Source: Proteiniclasticum ruminis (GTDB taxonomy: Bacteria > Bacillota > Clostridia > Clostridiales > Clostridiaceae). Taken from it: a stretch of 64,000 nt of DNA. Of the stretch, positions 26,577-36,398 are shown one piece after another. A program made the position numbers and the translations under genes. The DNA is taken from the NCBI RefSeq assembly GCF_900115135.1, contig NZ_FOVK01000001.1:744001-808000 (forward strand). The letters are read 5' to 3'. The first letter of the stretch is position 1. Every line of letters starts with the position of its first letter. The notes beneath the pieces are model-generated. The model was given only the letters and a program-made list of their open reading frames with translations. It did no database searches and was not told where the DNA came from.

Positions 26577-28553
26577 TCACTCTGCCGCTTTTACAGCGCG
26601 CAGCAGTTCACCCACACTCCAGGCCTGAGCGAAACATCCTTTGGATTCATTAGGTTCCAGACCATTGAATATTTCCGCAATCTGGCCTAAGCATCCTTCC
26701 TGAAGCGTTCCTTTCAAAAGCACCAGATCCCGTCTGACTTTTGCTTTTGCCTCTTCACTGAACGCATACACCTTCAGATAAGATAGGTAATACGCCCCCA
26801 ATGGAAACGCCCAGACCGTTCCTTGATGGTAGGCCATATCTCTGTTCCATAAGGAACCGCCATAGGATGATTTAAACTCAGGATCTTTTGGTGAAAGCGA
26901 GCGAAGTCCATAGGGGGTATATAGTTCTGCATAGACTTTTTCTACCACTAGTTTTTCTTTATCTTTAGGTAAGATGCTGTATGGTAAAGAAACAGCCCAA
27001 ATCTGATTCAGCCTGACTTGCTCATCGGCAGAAGTCCCGGATAGAACATCTTTGAGGCACTGCTCTTTCTCATTCCAGAACTGACTTAAAAAAGATTCCT
27101 TCACTTTCTCTGAAAGATCTTCGTAGGCAGTGTCCTCATCCAGTTGCAGTAATCTGGAGAAAGAAGCTAAAATCTTCAGTGCATTATACCAGTAGGCATT
27201 AATCTCTACAGGTTTCCCGTGCCTTGGAGTCGGTAGAACGTCTTGGATTCTGATGTCCATCCAGGTCACCTGTTCCAGATTCTTGCCTGCAGAAATCAGT
27301 CCGTCTTCCTCCATTCTGATATGGAAATCAGTGCCTTTTTTATACCATTCGACAATCTCTTTCATTTCTGGATATGCTTCCCGCACAAAGTCCAGATCAG
27401 CAAACTGGTCATAGTACATTTGAACAGCATAAATAAAGAGCAGGGAGGCATCCACCGTATTGTACATAGGTGCTTCATCCCCTTCTGGGAACATATTGGG
27501 CATAATTCCTTTTCTCATATACTTCATGAAAGAACGGAATATATTTTCTGTGTCCTCTTTTCTTCCTGTGGCAATGCAGCATCCCATGACGGCAATCATC
27601 GTATCTCGGCCCCAATCGCCGAAGAATGGATATCCCGCTAGAATGGTTTTCCCGCCAGTTGAATCTCGGTCTACAACAAAAGCATCCGCTGCAAGAACAA
27701 GTTCCTCTGCCAAGGCTGAACGCACATTGGCTTTTTTCAGCAGCTTTTTTTTTCTTTCGATCTCTTTTCCCATGATTTCCGAAGGTGACTCATGGATCTT
27801 TTGCAGCCCGTACATCACATAAGCTTCCCGGACTTCTCCCGGCATGAGCTCATAGACATAGGAGTGCGTAGAAAATGCGCTTCCTACAGATTCCCTTTCA
27901 TCTTTTGCATCATCTTCAAAATACAGGTCTTTTTGCCAGGAAAGCTCCTCCAGCTGTACCTGGCCGTCTGTTTTATACATCAGGCTGTAACCATTACTTG
28001 ACATATAGCCCTCTTTCATCTCGAGAGTCTGCCCCTGTAAAGGCATGTCGCCTTTTTTAGTGAACCTGAACCATGGTTTCAGACGGATTTTGACAGGTTT
28101 CTCACTGCGATTCACAATACTGTAGGAAAGCAGCAAAAGATTCTCTTCATGTTTCATGACAACTCTCTTCTCAAGCTCCACTCCAAAAACCCGATACCGA
28201 TAGGTTGGAAAATCAGCCATCTCAAAACTGTCCTGATATCTGAACCCTTCTGAATTTTTCGTGTAACCAACAAACTCCTGGGAAAGAAGGCTGCACTCTT
28301 GTTCTTGGACTGTAACAATCTCTTCCATATTGGAGATGAACTGAACCCAATGATTGGGAGCTTTCACTGATGCCATCAGAAGCACCTGCTCATTCCTTGA
28401 AGCTGAGCCTGAAATGGACAAAGAAGAATACCCTCCTCTCTGGTTCGTCAAGAGATAATATTTTTCTTGAGCCCTTCTAAGACTGCTAAACTGACTTTTT
28501 CCATAAAAATAATTCACAAAACGCCTCCTGTAATGGGTTATTTTTAAATCCAC
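26577..28553 (-). CDS. Amylo-alpha-1,6-glucosidase / glycogen debranching enzyme family protein
   Basis: Protein of 658 residues with an N-terminal beta-sandwich (about 1-250) and a C-terminal (alpha/alpha)6 barrel of the GDE_C type. The signature GYPFFGDWGRDTMIA (about residue 308) holds the catalytic-site aspartates of this group, and VDASLLFI, VTWMD and GKPVEINAYWYNAL follow in order. Such enzymes remove alpha-1,6 branches from glycogen or related glucans in the cytoplasm. No signal peptide is visible. No glycogen synthesis genes are adjacent; the nearby beta-phosphoglucomutase-like gene could share a sugar pathway, but this is inference. Confidence 0.88.
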   Translation of the reverse strand: MDLKITHYRRRFVNYFYGKSQFSSLRRAQEKYYLLTNQRGGYSSLSISGSASRNEQVLLMASVKAPNHWVQFISNMEEIVTVQEQECSLLSQEFVGYTKNSEGFRYQDSFEMADFPTYRYRVFGVELEKRVVMKHEENLLLLSYSIVNRSEKPVKIRLKPWFRFTKKGDMPLQGQTLEMKEGYMSSNGYSLMYKTDGQVQLEELSWQKDLYFEDDAKDERESVGSAFSTHSYVYELMPGEVREAYVMYGLQKIHESPSEIMGKEIERKKKLLKKANVRSALAEELVLAADAFVVDRDSTGGKTILAGYPFFGDWGRDTMIAVMGCCIATGRKEDTENIFRSFMKYMRKGIMPNMFPEGDEAPMYNTVDASLLFIYAVQMYYDQFADLDFVREAYPEMKEIVEWYKKGTDFHIRMEEDGLISAGKNLEQVTWMDIRIQDVLPTPRHGKPVEINAYWYNALKILASFSRLLQLDEDTAYEDLSEKVKESFLSQFWNEKEQCLKDVLSGTSADEQVRLNQIWAVSLPYSILPKDKEKLVVEKVYAELYTPYGLRSLSPKDPEFKSSYGGSLWNRDMAYHQGTVWAFPLGAYYLSYLKVYAFSEEAKAKVRRDLVLLKGTLQEGCLGQIAEIFNGLEPNESKGCFAQAWSVGELLRAVKAAE

Positions 28554-28587
28554 AACTAGATTTATTATATCAGAGCTTTATAAACGA

Positions 28588-28624
28588 CAAAAGAAGAAAG
28601 GAATGCTGTTCCTCTCTTCTTCTG
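28588..28624 (-). terminator. Terminator after the flavin reductase-like gene
   Basis: On the minus strand AGAAGAGAGGAA pairs with TTCCTTTCTTCT around a short loop, followed by TTTG. A separate 16-base perfect palindrome AGAACGGATCCGTTCT lies at 28637-28652, next to the stop codon. Confidence 0.65.
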
Positions 28625-28652
28625 CACCTTGTATCAGAACGGATCCGTTCTG

Positions 28653-29381
28653 TTATAAAATCATTTGAAAATCTTTTGGACTCATCATGAGCATTCTGCT
28701 GATGAACTGCTCCTTTTTATCCACAACAATGTCTTTAAATTCTACTCCATGTTCCATGAGCCAATGGGTGCGCTGAATCACAAAAGCATCACTGCCCACG
28801 AGGTAAAAAATGGGGGACTCATTTGAAAGCACATTTTCAAGAACCTCATCCAGCCCATTTCTGCCTTTCAGCCACGTATGCTTGACACTGTCATCAGCCA
28901 TGGATTCAAATTCCTTCTGATAAAGGAAACTTCCACCAGCATCCACATTGATCTGATATACTTCTTTGATCCCCATTGGATTGAAGTGGTGCTGCAAAAT
29001 AAGCGGCCTCATGGTTGCTATGCCTACCCCCATGGAAAGAAGAACCAGAGGACGGTTTTCACGTCTCAGTGCCATTCTGGACCCAGGTTTAAACACAAGA
29101 AGTTCCTGTCCTTCTTTCATATTGAACAGTGTCTCTTTAAACACAGAAAGCTCTCCGCGTTTTCTGGTGGTGAACCCTATCTTCCCTTCTTCAGGTAACG
29201 TCATGATGGACATATGCCTGACAAACGTACCTTTTGGGGCATTAAAATCATACCCCTCAATGCCAATATGTGCATGGGAACCTTCCTCCCAGTTAAAATC
29301 CTCCGGCATTTCCAAGAGAAATGTCCATGTATCTTCCGATTCTATCAGGATATCGGTAATTTTCAGTCTATACTTTACCAT
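28653..29381 (-). CDS. FAD/NAD(P)-binding oxidoreductase (ferredoxin reductase-like)
   Basis: Protein of 242 residues with ferredoxin-NADP reductase fold. An N-terminal FAD-binding barrel with FVRHMSIMTLPEEG, near the usual RxYS position, is followed by a nucleotide-binding half with LLSMGVGIATMRPLI and YLVGSDAFVIQ. The usual RxYS motif is RHMS, so FAD contacts may differ. There is no iron-sulfur cysteine set at the C-terminus. Partner and substrate are unknown. It stands alone between two terminators. Confidence 0.75.
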   Translation of the reverse strand: MVKYRLKITDILIESEDTWTFLLEMPEDFNWEEGSHAHIGIEGYDFNAPKGTFVRHMSIMTLPEEGKIGFTTRKRGELSVFKETLFNMKEGQELLVFKPGSRMALRRENRPLVLLSMGVGIATMRPLILQHHFNPMGIKEVYQINVDAGGSFLYQKEFESMADDSVKHTWLKGRNGLDEVLENVLSNESPIFYLVGSDAFVIQRTHWLMEHGVEFKDIVVDKKEQFISRMLMMSPKDFQMIL

Positions 29382-29569
29382 TCTGCTCTTCCTTTTACGT
29401 TATTTGATTGTATGCAATCTAATTTCTCAACTTTTATTATACAACTCATATCTCACACTGTCAAAACTTAACAAAGTCCATGAGCGAAATTCATATGGCG
29501 CATTCTCGATCTCATGCAGAATTACATCAAATACCATCCTGGGATTTTTTTCACAAATAGAATGGCGTA

Positions 29570-29600
29570 GAAAAACAGCCCCCTGACGACAGGAGGCTGC
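29570..29600 (-). terminator. Terminator after the glutamine synthetase gene
   Basis: On the minus strand CAGCCTCCTG and CAGGGGGCTG pair around TCGT and are followed by TTTTTC, just 5 bases past the stop. Confidence 0.9.
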
Positions 29601-29604
29601 TTTT

Positions 29605-31497
29605 CTATTGAAGATCCAGCAGGTTTTCTTTGTATTCTTTATAGGCAAGTCTCAATTCATCCATCTTGTCGTACATCAGCTTTTGGGTCTCGGAAAGTGT
29701 GTCCCACTCTTTTTGCTCCACTGCCTGACGCATATAGTTGAATACGCCTTTTCCTTTGTCCGTGTTTTTCATCAGTGAAATCTTCAATCTCTCCACTTTA
29801 TCCCAGTTGGCCCGGTCATCAAGGAAAACTCCATCTTTATGGAACTTCTTGAAACTTCGGATCTCCTGTATGAAGGTTGGAATAATCCTATGATCTATTT
29901 CTGTATACCATTTATATAATAGACCATCAATGTAGCTGTCTATGATTTTTTCACTGAACACATTCTCAGCTTTTAGTATTTGTGTTTTTTCTGGATACTG
30001 GAAAAATCCCTTGATGTTTTCATATACAGTTTCAGGAGCAACACCAAAATATCTCTCTCTTTCTTCATCCGTAAAATCATCAAAGACATCTTTTTCCGTT
30101 CTGTAAGCCCTTCCTTTTCCTAAGTAGTCAAAGGACTCTTCCGGTGTTTTGGATAGTTCTTTCAGCAGCTCTTCAGGCTCTTTCAGAACAGCATAGCTGA
30201 TACCATCTTTCATGGCCATAAACATGGAAGCCATGCAGAGATATGTGTTGGTATGGGGATTTGGTGCTCTTAGTTCAAATCTTGTGGCAAGAGGATTTTT
30301 CTCATCTCGGATAAGACCGATCAGAATCGTTCTGTTTCTTGAGGGCACCGCAGGTTCATATCCCAGGGAGCAAACGATACTGATGGGGGCTTCGTATCCT
30401 TTTTTCAGTCTCTTGAAAGCTTCATTGGATGAGGTCACAAAGGGATTGATGACCTCATAATTTTTCAATACGCCCATGATGGCTCCATACCCGATGGAAC
30501 TTAGAAAATCTTCTCGTGTACTGTGGAAAAGATTCACTCTTTTTCCGTCTTTCAGCTTTACCGCAGCACTGAAATGGGTGTGTTCTCCACTGCCCGCAAT
30601 TTTATCAAGAGGTTTGGCCAGAAAGGTGACTTCCAGACCGTATCTGATGAAAACTTCCCGCACCAGATTCTTGACAAAGAGCTCGTAGTCGGCAGTCTGT
30701 TTTGGTGAAGAGAACTTCCAGTCGATCTCAAGCTGCTCTAAAACCCCTTCAAATCGTCCATGATCATTCAACTTCGCTCGCACACCTCCCACTTCCTTAT
30801 GTCCCATTTCAGGTTCAATCCCATATCTGTCCATAAGAATCAATGTTTCCTCAAGAGCACTCCTCACTGCACCTCTTGTTTTGCTCCAGTACTGTTCCTT
30901 CAGTTCCTGTGAAGTGCTGAGGGCTTCAATGTCTCCAGATGTGTTGGGCGACTTCACCCAAAACTCCAGCTCTGTGGCTGTGGTGAGGCAGACTTCATCG
31001 ATATCCTCGGCGGTGAACCCGAATTCTTTCTGGAGTGAGGGCGATTGAAACGCTTCCAGGATATCCTTCTTCATGACAGTTTCAGCTTCCTGCAGTATAT
31101 GTCTCGAGTCAACCGCAACTCCATCATGATAGAGGAAGCACGGGATTTTCAGAGTGCCCACAGGCTTTCCAGTTTCAAGATCCATAAGAGTTTCATTATA
31201 CTCAACGAACCAGTTGACAGATGGATCTGCTTTCATATCAACTTTCGCATTGTTCAGTGTGGCAATCTTCGGAAGAAATACAGAGGACCCGTCTGTCTGA
31301 GCGGCAAAACCGTAGAGAAATGTGTCCAGATCTTCCAGAAATAAACGCACCGGTATTTTTGTATCTGTTTCATGTCCAATCAGGTCAACGGCTGCCAAAG
31401 AAACAAACTGCACCTCTGGATGGCTGTTGAGGGTTCTTGTCAGATGCTCCTTGGTCAGTTCATGAGGTTTTAGTGTATAGAGCAGGTCTTTTCTCAT
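29605..31497 (-). CDS. Glutamine synthetase, long clostridial form
   Basis: ATP-dependent ligase making glutamine from glutamate and ammonia. Catalytic landmarks are present: TATELEFWV, EMGHKEVGGVRAKL, KIAGSGEHTHFSAAV (active-site loop) and ATRFELRAPNPHTNTYLCMA. At 630 residues it is much longer than GlnA type I (about 440-470) and shorter than GSIII (about 700). The extra length lies mainly in a C-terminal helical extension (about 500-630) with charged repeats. This corresponds to a form I recall from other clostridia. Monocistronic, with a terminator close to its stop. No GlnR-type operator was seen. Confidence 0.85.
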   Translation of the reverse strand: MRKDLLYTLKPHELTKEHLTRTLNSHPEVQFVSLAAVDLIGHETDTKIPVRLFLEDLDTFLYGFAAQTDGSSVFLPKIATLNNAKVDMKADPSVNWFVEYNETLMDLETGKPVGTLKIPCFLYHDGVAVDSRHILQEAETVMKKDILEAFQSPSLQKEFGFTAEDIDEVCLTTATELEFWVKSPNTSGDIEALSTSQELKEQYWSKTRGAVRSALEETLILMDRYGIEPEMGHKEVGGVRAKLNDHGRFEGVLEQLEIDWKFSSPKQTADYELFVKNLVREVFIRYGLEVTFLAKPLDKIAGSGEHTHFSAAVKLKDGKRVNLFHSTREDFLSSIGYGAIMGVLKNYEVINPFVTSSNEAFKRLKKGYEAPISIVCSLGYEPAVPSRNRTILIGLIRDEKNPLATRFELRAPNPHTNTYLCMASMFMAMKDGISYAVLKEPEELLKELSKTPEESFDYLGKGRAYRTEKDVFDDFTDEERERYFGVAPETVYENIKGFFQYPEKTQILKAENVFSEKIIDSYIDGLLYKWYTEIDHRIIPTFIQEIRSFKKFHKDGVFLDDRANWDKVERLKISLMKNTDKGKGVFNYMRQAVEQKEWDTLSETQKLMYDKMDELRLAYKEYKENLLDLQ

Positions 31498-31649
31498 ATT
31501 TCACTCTCCTAGCAAAAAATTTAACAACGTGGTTATCTTATCACAGTAAAACCAGCGTGGTAAATAATCTGAGCGCAATTGTGAAGAACGAAAGAATAAT
31601 AGCACCTTTGACTTTATATTCGTCAGAATAGAACGATTTCAGCATTATA

Positions 31650-31688
31650 AAAAAAAGTGAGAAGCGCTCCATATCTGTCGCTTCTCAC
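31650..31688 (-). terminator. Terminator of the ABC transporter operon
   Basis: On the minus strand GTGAGAAGCG and CGCTTCTCAC form a perfect 10-pair stem around a 12-base loop, followed by eight T residues. Confidence 0.92.
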
Positions 31689-31728
31689 GGATTCTGTCCA
31701 GTATGTCCATTCTTGTATTGCTCTTTCT

Positions 31729-32520
31729 TCAAGATCCTGAACTTTCGTATTTGGTTAGACCCTTCAGCCAGATCTGATACGCCACCAGGATGCTGAGGAT
31801 GCTGACGAGGATCGTCATACCGATGCCTTGCATAAAACCAGCCTTCCCTAAAAAATAGGCCCCTGGATAGTATCCTGTAAAAGCAAAGGGAATCACAAAA
31901 GTCAGAAGTCCACGAATCACTTTGGGATAAATGGTCATGGGGTATTTCGTAAATGTGGACATCTGGTATGTCATATAGAGATACGACTGGGCAAACTTGA
32001 TCCAGAAGGAAATGCTCGAGACCGCAAGTTTGATGGCCGTGTAAATAATGGTGGCAAAGAACACAGCAATGATAAAGAGGATGACTTTCTCCAGTGTGAC
32101 TTCCATGCCAAGATGCACACCACTGTATCCGACCAGGAAGCTTCCTATGATAATCTCACCGAATCCATCTGGCTGAAAGCGTTCAGACAGCAAGTGAAAC
32201 AAAGGATTGATGGGTCTGAGTAGATATTTGTCAAATCCACCTTCCAGAAGAATCCGCCCACTTAATATCCATAGATTATCCGTGAAAACATGATCGATGC
32301 CCCTGGGAATCTGAGCAAATCCATAAATAAAGAGCACCTCATGAAAGGTCCATCCAGATAAAGCAGGAATACTTCTGAAAATCAGCTGAATAAAGACCAC
32401 ACCTGAAAACTGAACCAGAATAAACCCAACCAGGCCAAAAATAAAGTCAGCACGATACTCGATCAATACCTTGATGTACTGCTTCAGAAACTGCAGATAA
32501 AGTTTACTATATCTTCTCAT
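31729..32520 (-). CDS. ABC-2 family transporter permease (COG3694 type)
   Basis: Integral membrane protein of 263 residues with about six helices (near 20-45, 55-75, 115-135, 145-170, 200-220 and 230-252). It matches the pattern of the ABC2_membrane_6 permeases that occur in pairs with a dedicated ATPase. LLRPINPLFHLLSERFQPD and the AYQIWLKGLTKYESSGS end are typical. Last gene of a three-gene operon, one base after its sister permease. Substrate unknown; this group is thought to export lipids or drugs. Confidence 0.85.
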   Translation of the reverse strand: MRRYSKLYLQFLKQYIKVLIEYRADFIFGLVGFILVQFSGVVFIQLIFRSIPALSGWTFHEVLFIYGFAQIPRGIDHVFTDNLWILSGRILLEGGFDKYLLRPINPLFHLLSERFQPDGFGEIIIGSFLVGYSGVHLGMEVTLEKVILFIIAVFFATIIYTAIKLAVSSISFWIKFAQSYLYMTYQMSTFTKYPMTIYPKVIRGLLTFVIPFAFTGYYPGAYFLGKAGFMQGIGMTILVSILSILVAYQIWLKGLTKYESSGS

Positions 32521-32521
32521 T

Positions 32522-33331
32522 TCAACCTCCTAGTATGGTTAAAGACTTAACCACCGCTTTCCAGACAGTCCTGGACAGCAGCACCATAGCCATCAGCCAG
32601 AACAGCTGCAGGAGGATGAAATAGACTGTATTCTCTAAAGAGAGCTTTCCCAGATAAATCATCACTGGTGTGTAGATGATAGAGCTGAAAGGAAGAACCT
32701 GGATTATTTTTTGAACCAGTTCAGGGAAAAACACCAAAGGAATCAGCGCACCGGAGAGGAGCTGTGACAAAGCACCCATGATCTGACTGACTCCCCACAT
32801 ATTGGTCACCTTGAATGAAAGAAGACCAAAGGTATAGCTGAAATAAAAATTGATCATCAGACCAATACCAAGACTCAGCGCAAAGAGAGGCAGCTGTTGT
32901 ATGTAGAGTATTCCAGTCGACTGATAAAGCAGAACATTGACCACCAGAAAAGCTGCAACAAAAATCACGATGAAATTGTACAGCACTCCTCCCAGCGCCT
33001 GGAAAAGCATCCTCATCTCATAGCTGATGGGTCTGATGAGATTGATGGCAATGGTACCGTCTTTCACTTCCCTGGAGATGTCAAAAGAAATATCGACCGA
33101 TGTCATCAGCCCTGTTAAAAACGAAAACATAATATAGGCATACATTTCCTCCAAGGTAAACCCATTGAGAATCTGATCCGGTGAGCTGGCAAAGATCGCT
33201 TTCCAAAGAAAGAAACTCACCATAAGCATCAGCCATTCCCCCATCATGAAGATGATCACATTGGCTTTGTAGCTGAGAAGCATCTGGAATGTATTGAATG
33301 TAAAAGGGAGATACATCTTAAGCTTCTTCAC
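32522..33331 (-). CDS. ABC-2 family transporter permease (COG4587 type)
   Basis: Second membrane subunit, 269 residues with about six helices. The segment VKDGTIAINLIRPISYEMRMLFQALGG is a family hallmark and mirrors the RPINP block of the sister permease, so the two likely form a heterodimer. It lies between the ATPase (2-base gap) and the other permease. Confidence 0.85.
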   Translation of the reverse strand: MKKLKMYLPFTFNTFQMLLSYKANVIIFMMGEWLMLMVSFFLWKAIFASSPDQILNGFTLEEMYAYIMFSFLTGLMTSVDISFDISREVKDGTIAINLIRPISYEMRMLFQALGGVLYNFIVIFVAAFLVVNVLLYQSTGILYIQQLPLFALSLGIGLMINFYFSYTFGLLSFKVTNMWGVSQIMGALSQLLSGALIPLVFFPELVQKIIQVLPFSSIIYTPVMIYLGKLSLENTVYFILLQLFWLMAMVLLSRTVWKAVVKSLTILGG

Positions 33332-33333
33332 CT

Positions 33334-34338
33334 CTACACCTCATTCCTGTATATTCTTTTCACGATATCTTCTATGGATACTTCCTTGATTTTAAAGTCT
33401 GTCACATCCAACGTCCCCATTACATCTTTCAGTATCTCAGTGCTGGACAATTGGTTTTTATTGTATTTAATGTTCAAGCGGTTTTCTTCCGCTGTTACAG
33501 CACATCCTTTTCTTTCCAGCTGTGAAGCCATGGACAGCTTTTCCAGCTGGATGACCTCTTTGGTGATGAGCTCTATTTCAGCCTGTGAGCCAAAAGTTTC
33601 CTTGATATGTTCAAGATTGCCGTCATAAAGCATCCTGCCACGGTCAATGATGATGATTCTGCTGGAGAGCTCTTCAATATCCATCAGATCATGGGTTGTG
33701 AGTATGATGGTTGTCCCGTATACTTCATTGATCTTCTTGATGGCTTTTCTGACATTTTCCTTCACCACCACATCGAGACCGATGGTGGGTTCATCCAAAT
33801 AGATGACTTTCGGATTGTGAATCAGTGCTGCAGCCAGATCTCCTCTCATTCTCTGTCCCAGAGAAAGGGTTCTCACTGGCTGCAGCATAAAGTCATTCAG
33901 CTCCAGCACTTCACTGAGAAATGTCATCTGCTTCTTGTACTCTTCATCCGGAACTTCATAAATATCCTTTAGCAATGTAAACGTCTCTGATAGAGGAAGA
34001 TCCCACCACAGCTGCGTCTTCTGTCCAAAAACCACACCAATATCTCTTGCGTTAATCTGCCGGTTCTCATAAGGCACTCGTCCGTTGACAGTCACAGTAC
34101 CTGCTGTAGGCGTAAGAATCCCAGTCATCATCTTGATTGTGGTTGATTTACCTGCCCCATTTGCACCAATATATCCGACGATTTCTCCTTTGTTTATTGT
34201 AAAACTGATATCATCTACAGCTTTGGTCACGGTATATTCTCTAGAAAAAAAGGATTTAATGGCGCCTTTGAACCCAGGATACTTCTTATTGATCTTAAAC
34301 TCTTTTGTCAAATTTTCTACGGTGATCATATCTTTCAC
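33334..34338 (-). CDS. ABC transporter ATP-binding protein (COG4586 type)
   Basis: ATPase subunit of 334 residues. Walker A GANGAGKST, signature LSLGQRMRGDLAAAL, Walker B VIYLDEPTIGLD and the switch His in TTHDL are all intact. The FGQKTQLWWDLPLSETF stretch after the Q loop is specific to this subgroup. A C-terminal extension of about 90 residues is present, as usual. First gene of the operon with the two ABC-2 permeases; together they make a complete exporter. Confidence 0.92.
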   Translation of the reverse strand: MKDMITVENLTKEFKINKKYPGFKGAIKSFFSREYTVTKAVDDISFTINKGEIVGYIGANGAGKSTTIKMMTGILTPTAGTVTVNGRVPYENRQINARDIGVVFGQKTQLWWDLPLSETFTLLKDIYEVPDEEYKKQMTFLSEVLELNDFMLQPVRTLSLGQRMRGDLAAALIHNPKVIYLDEPTIGLDVVVKENVRKAIKKINEVYGTTIILTTHDLMDIEELSSRIIIIDRGRMLYDGNLEHIKETFGSQAEIELITKEVIQLEKLSMASQLERKGCAVTAEENRLNIKYNKNQLSSTEILKDVMGTLDVTDFKIKEVSIEDIVKRIYRNEV

Positions 34339-34486
34339 CCCTTTCTCAAATGTCAGGAACTGAATCTATTGTATTTAAAATCTGTGGTTAACTGTCTGAA
34401 AATAGGAGCCATCTAAAGCAGCCCTTCGCTGAAGAAACCGTCAAAGAAGACACAGCTTTAAAAAGCTGTGCCTATCTTATCTTTTA

Positions 34487-36172
34487 TTACATCTCTTCTA
34501 CGGTTTCAATACCAAGAAGCGCCAGAGCATTCTTGATGACTACCGTTGTAGCTTCCACCAGCTGGAGTCTTGCATTTTTAACACTGGTCTCTGCTGAATT
34601 TATTGGACAGTTGTTATAGAACTTATTGAAATCCTTGGCTACCTGAAGCACATATCTCGTTATGACAGAAGGCTCGTATTTTTCCATAGCCAGGGTTACT
34701 GCATTGGAAAAAGATGCTAGGGTTTTAGACAGTTCAAACTCTTCTGTGCCCGTTAGCACAGTTAAATCCGCATCATGACCCGTGTCATTTTTTCTTAGAA
34801 TACTCTTTGCTCTTGCGTAGGTATACTGAACATATGGTCCGGTCTCCCCATCAAAAGAAAGTATTTCATCCCAATCAAATATGATATCCTTCTCTCTGCC
34901 GTTTTTCAGGTAGGTGAAGATGATGGCTCCAATGCCGACTTTACGCGCAACATCTTCCTTCTCTTTCAGATTCGGATTTTTATCAAGAATAATCTTCTCC
35001 GCTGTAACCACAGCTTCTTTCAGGAGATCATCCAGCAGAACCACATCCCCCTTTCGGGAAGACATCATTTTACCTGGAAACTTCACCAGACCAAACCCTA
35101 CATGCACACAATCCTTAGCCCATTCAAACCCTGCAAGTTCAAGTGTTTTGAAAACCTGTCTGAAATGAAGGGACTGTGGTGTGCCAACAACATAAATATT
35201 CTTATGAAAATCATAGGTTCTTTTTCTGTATATAGCCGCAGCAAGATCTCTTGTAGCATAGATGGTGGCTCCATCCGCTTTTTTGATGATGGTAGGCGGC
35301 ATATTATACTCATCCAGCATAACCACCTGAGCTCCGTTGCTTTCTGTAAGAATTCCTTTTTTTTCCAGAATATCCACAACCTCATCCATTTTATCCCCAT
35401 AAAAACTCTCGCCAGCATATGAATCGAACTCGACGCCCAGTTCTTTATAGACTCTTTCAAAAACCATCAGTGAAAGTTCTCTGAACTCCTTCCAGAGTTT
35501 TACCTCATACTCTTTTCCGTCTTCCAGATTCTTGAAATGGGCTCTGGCTTCATCATTCAGGCTTGGCTCTTTTTCCGCTTCTTCATGAAACTTCACATAG
35601 ATTCTGTTCAGCTCTTCAATCGGCATCTCTTTCAGTTTTTCAAGATCCACCCATCGTTCGTACCCTGAGATCAGTTTTCCGAACTGTGTGCCCCAGTCCC
35701 CCAGATGATTGATTCTCTCGGTCTTATATCCTTGAGATTTAAAGATTCTGGAAAGAGAGTTTCCGATTACTGTCGTAAAAAGATGCCCTACATGAAATGG
35801 CTTCGCAATATTTGGAGAGGAGTACTCTACAAGAACCGTTTTTCCCTCCCCTGTGTCCGAGTGTCCATACGCTTCACGTTTTGAGAGAATTTCGCTTACA
35901 GCGCCTGACAAAAACTCGGTTTTATCCAGGAAAAAATTCAGATACGGTCCTAAAACCTCAATACGTTCCACTTCTTTAATCTGAAGCTGATCCTTCAGTT
36001 CGCTGGCAATGGCATTCGGTGCTTTTCTTAAGGTCTTTGCCAGGGAGAAACACGGAAAAGCATAGTCTCCCATCTCTGGTCTCGGTGGAATCTCCAAAAG
36101 TCTCATGACATCTTCCTGCCCGATATTCAGCACACTGCTGATCTTGTTTGCTATGACTGCTTTGTAATCCAT
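34487..36172 (-). CDS. argS: Arginyl-tRNA synthetase
   Basis: Class I synthetase charging tRNA-Arg, 561 residues. The N-terminal Arg-tRNA domain is followed by the HIGH-like motif [23 protein letters not shown] supplies the KMSKS-equivalent loop, and a helical DALR anticodon-binding domain lies at the C-terminus. I chose the ATG at 36172 because AAGGAGGAAGAACG precedes it; the longer frame upstream has no site. No T-box leader is visible in the 140-base gap to the divergent gene. A CACAGCTTT/AAAGCTGTG hairpin lies just downstream but lacks a T run. Confidence 0.95.
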   Translation of the reverse strand: MDYKAVIANKISSVLNIGQEDVMRLLEIPPRPEMGDYAFPCFSLAKTLRKAPNAIASELKDQLQIKEVERIEVLGPYLNFFLDKTEFLSGAVSEILSKREAYGHSDTGEGKTVLVEYSSPNIAKPFHVGHLFTTVIGNSLSRIFKSQGYKTERINHLGDWGTQFGKLISGYERWVDLEKLKEMPIEELNRIYVKFHEEAEKEPSLNDEARAHFKNLEDGKEYEVKLWKEFRELSLMVFERVYKELGVEFDSYAGESFYGDKMDEVVDILEKKGILTESNGAQVVMLDEYNMPPTIIKKADGATIYATRDLAAAIYRKRTYDFHKNIYVVGTPQSLHFRQVFKTLELAGFEWAKDCVHVGFGLVKFPGKMMSSRKGDVVLLDDLLKEAVVTAEKIILDKNPNLKEKEDVARKVGIGAIIFTYLKNGREKDIIFDWDEILSFDGETGPYVQYTYARAKSILRKNDTGHDADLTVLTGTEEFELSKTLASFSNAVTLAMEKYEPSVITRYVLQVAKDFNKFYNNCPINSAETSVKNARLQLVEATTVVIKNALALLGIETVEEM

Positions 36173-36398
36173 CGTTCTTCCTCCTTGTTGGTCCCAAAGG
36201 GACGCTCTGACTTCTATATCCATCTATATCTTATCCATTTTACTACAGTACGCTTCATTCGTCCATACTCTGGGTACTGGCCACTGAAAAGAAGTCCGGA
36301 TTCTTGCCTTGCGTCTTCTGTAAAATTTACACAGAACTGCTTCTTGTAAAATCTATTGTAGTATAATGAGTACACTAGAAAAAAGCGAGGGAAAAGAA

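Noticed and set aside
28966-29586. A 206-codon plus-strand frame
   Set aside because: Mostly antisense to the flavin reductase-like gene; no ribosome site or recognisable domain.
34441-34480. Terminator after argS
   Set aside because: CACAGCTTT/AAAGCTGTG makes a hairpin, but no T run follows on the minus strand, so I did not list it as a terminator.
36173-36365. T-box leader for argS
   Set aside because: The spacing is too short and no T-box AGGGTGGTACCGCG-like sequence or specifier stem is present; only a small GTCCC/GGGAC hairpin was seen.
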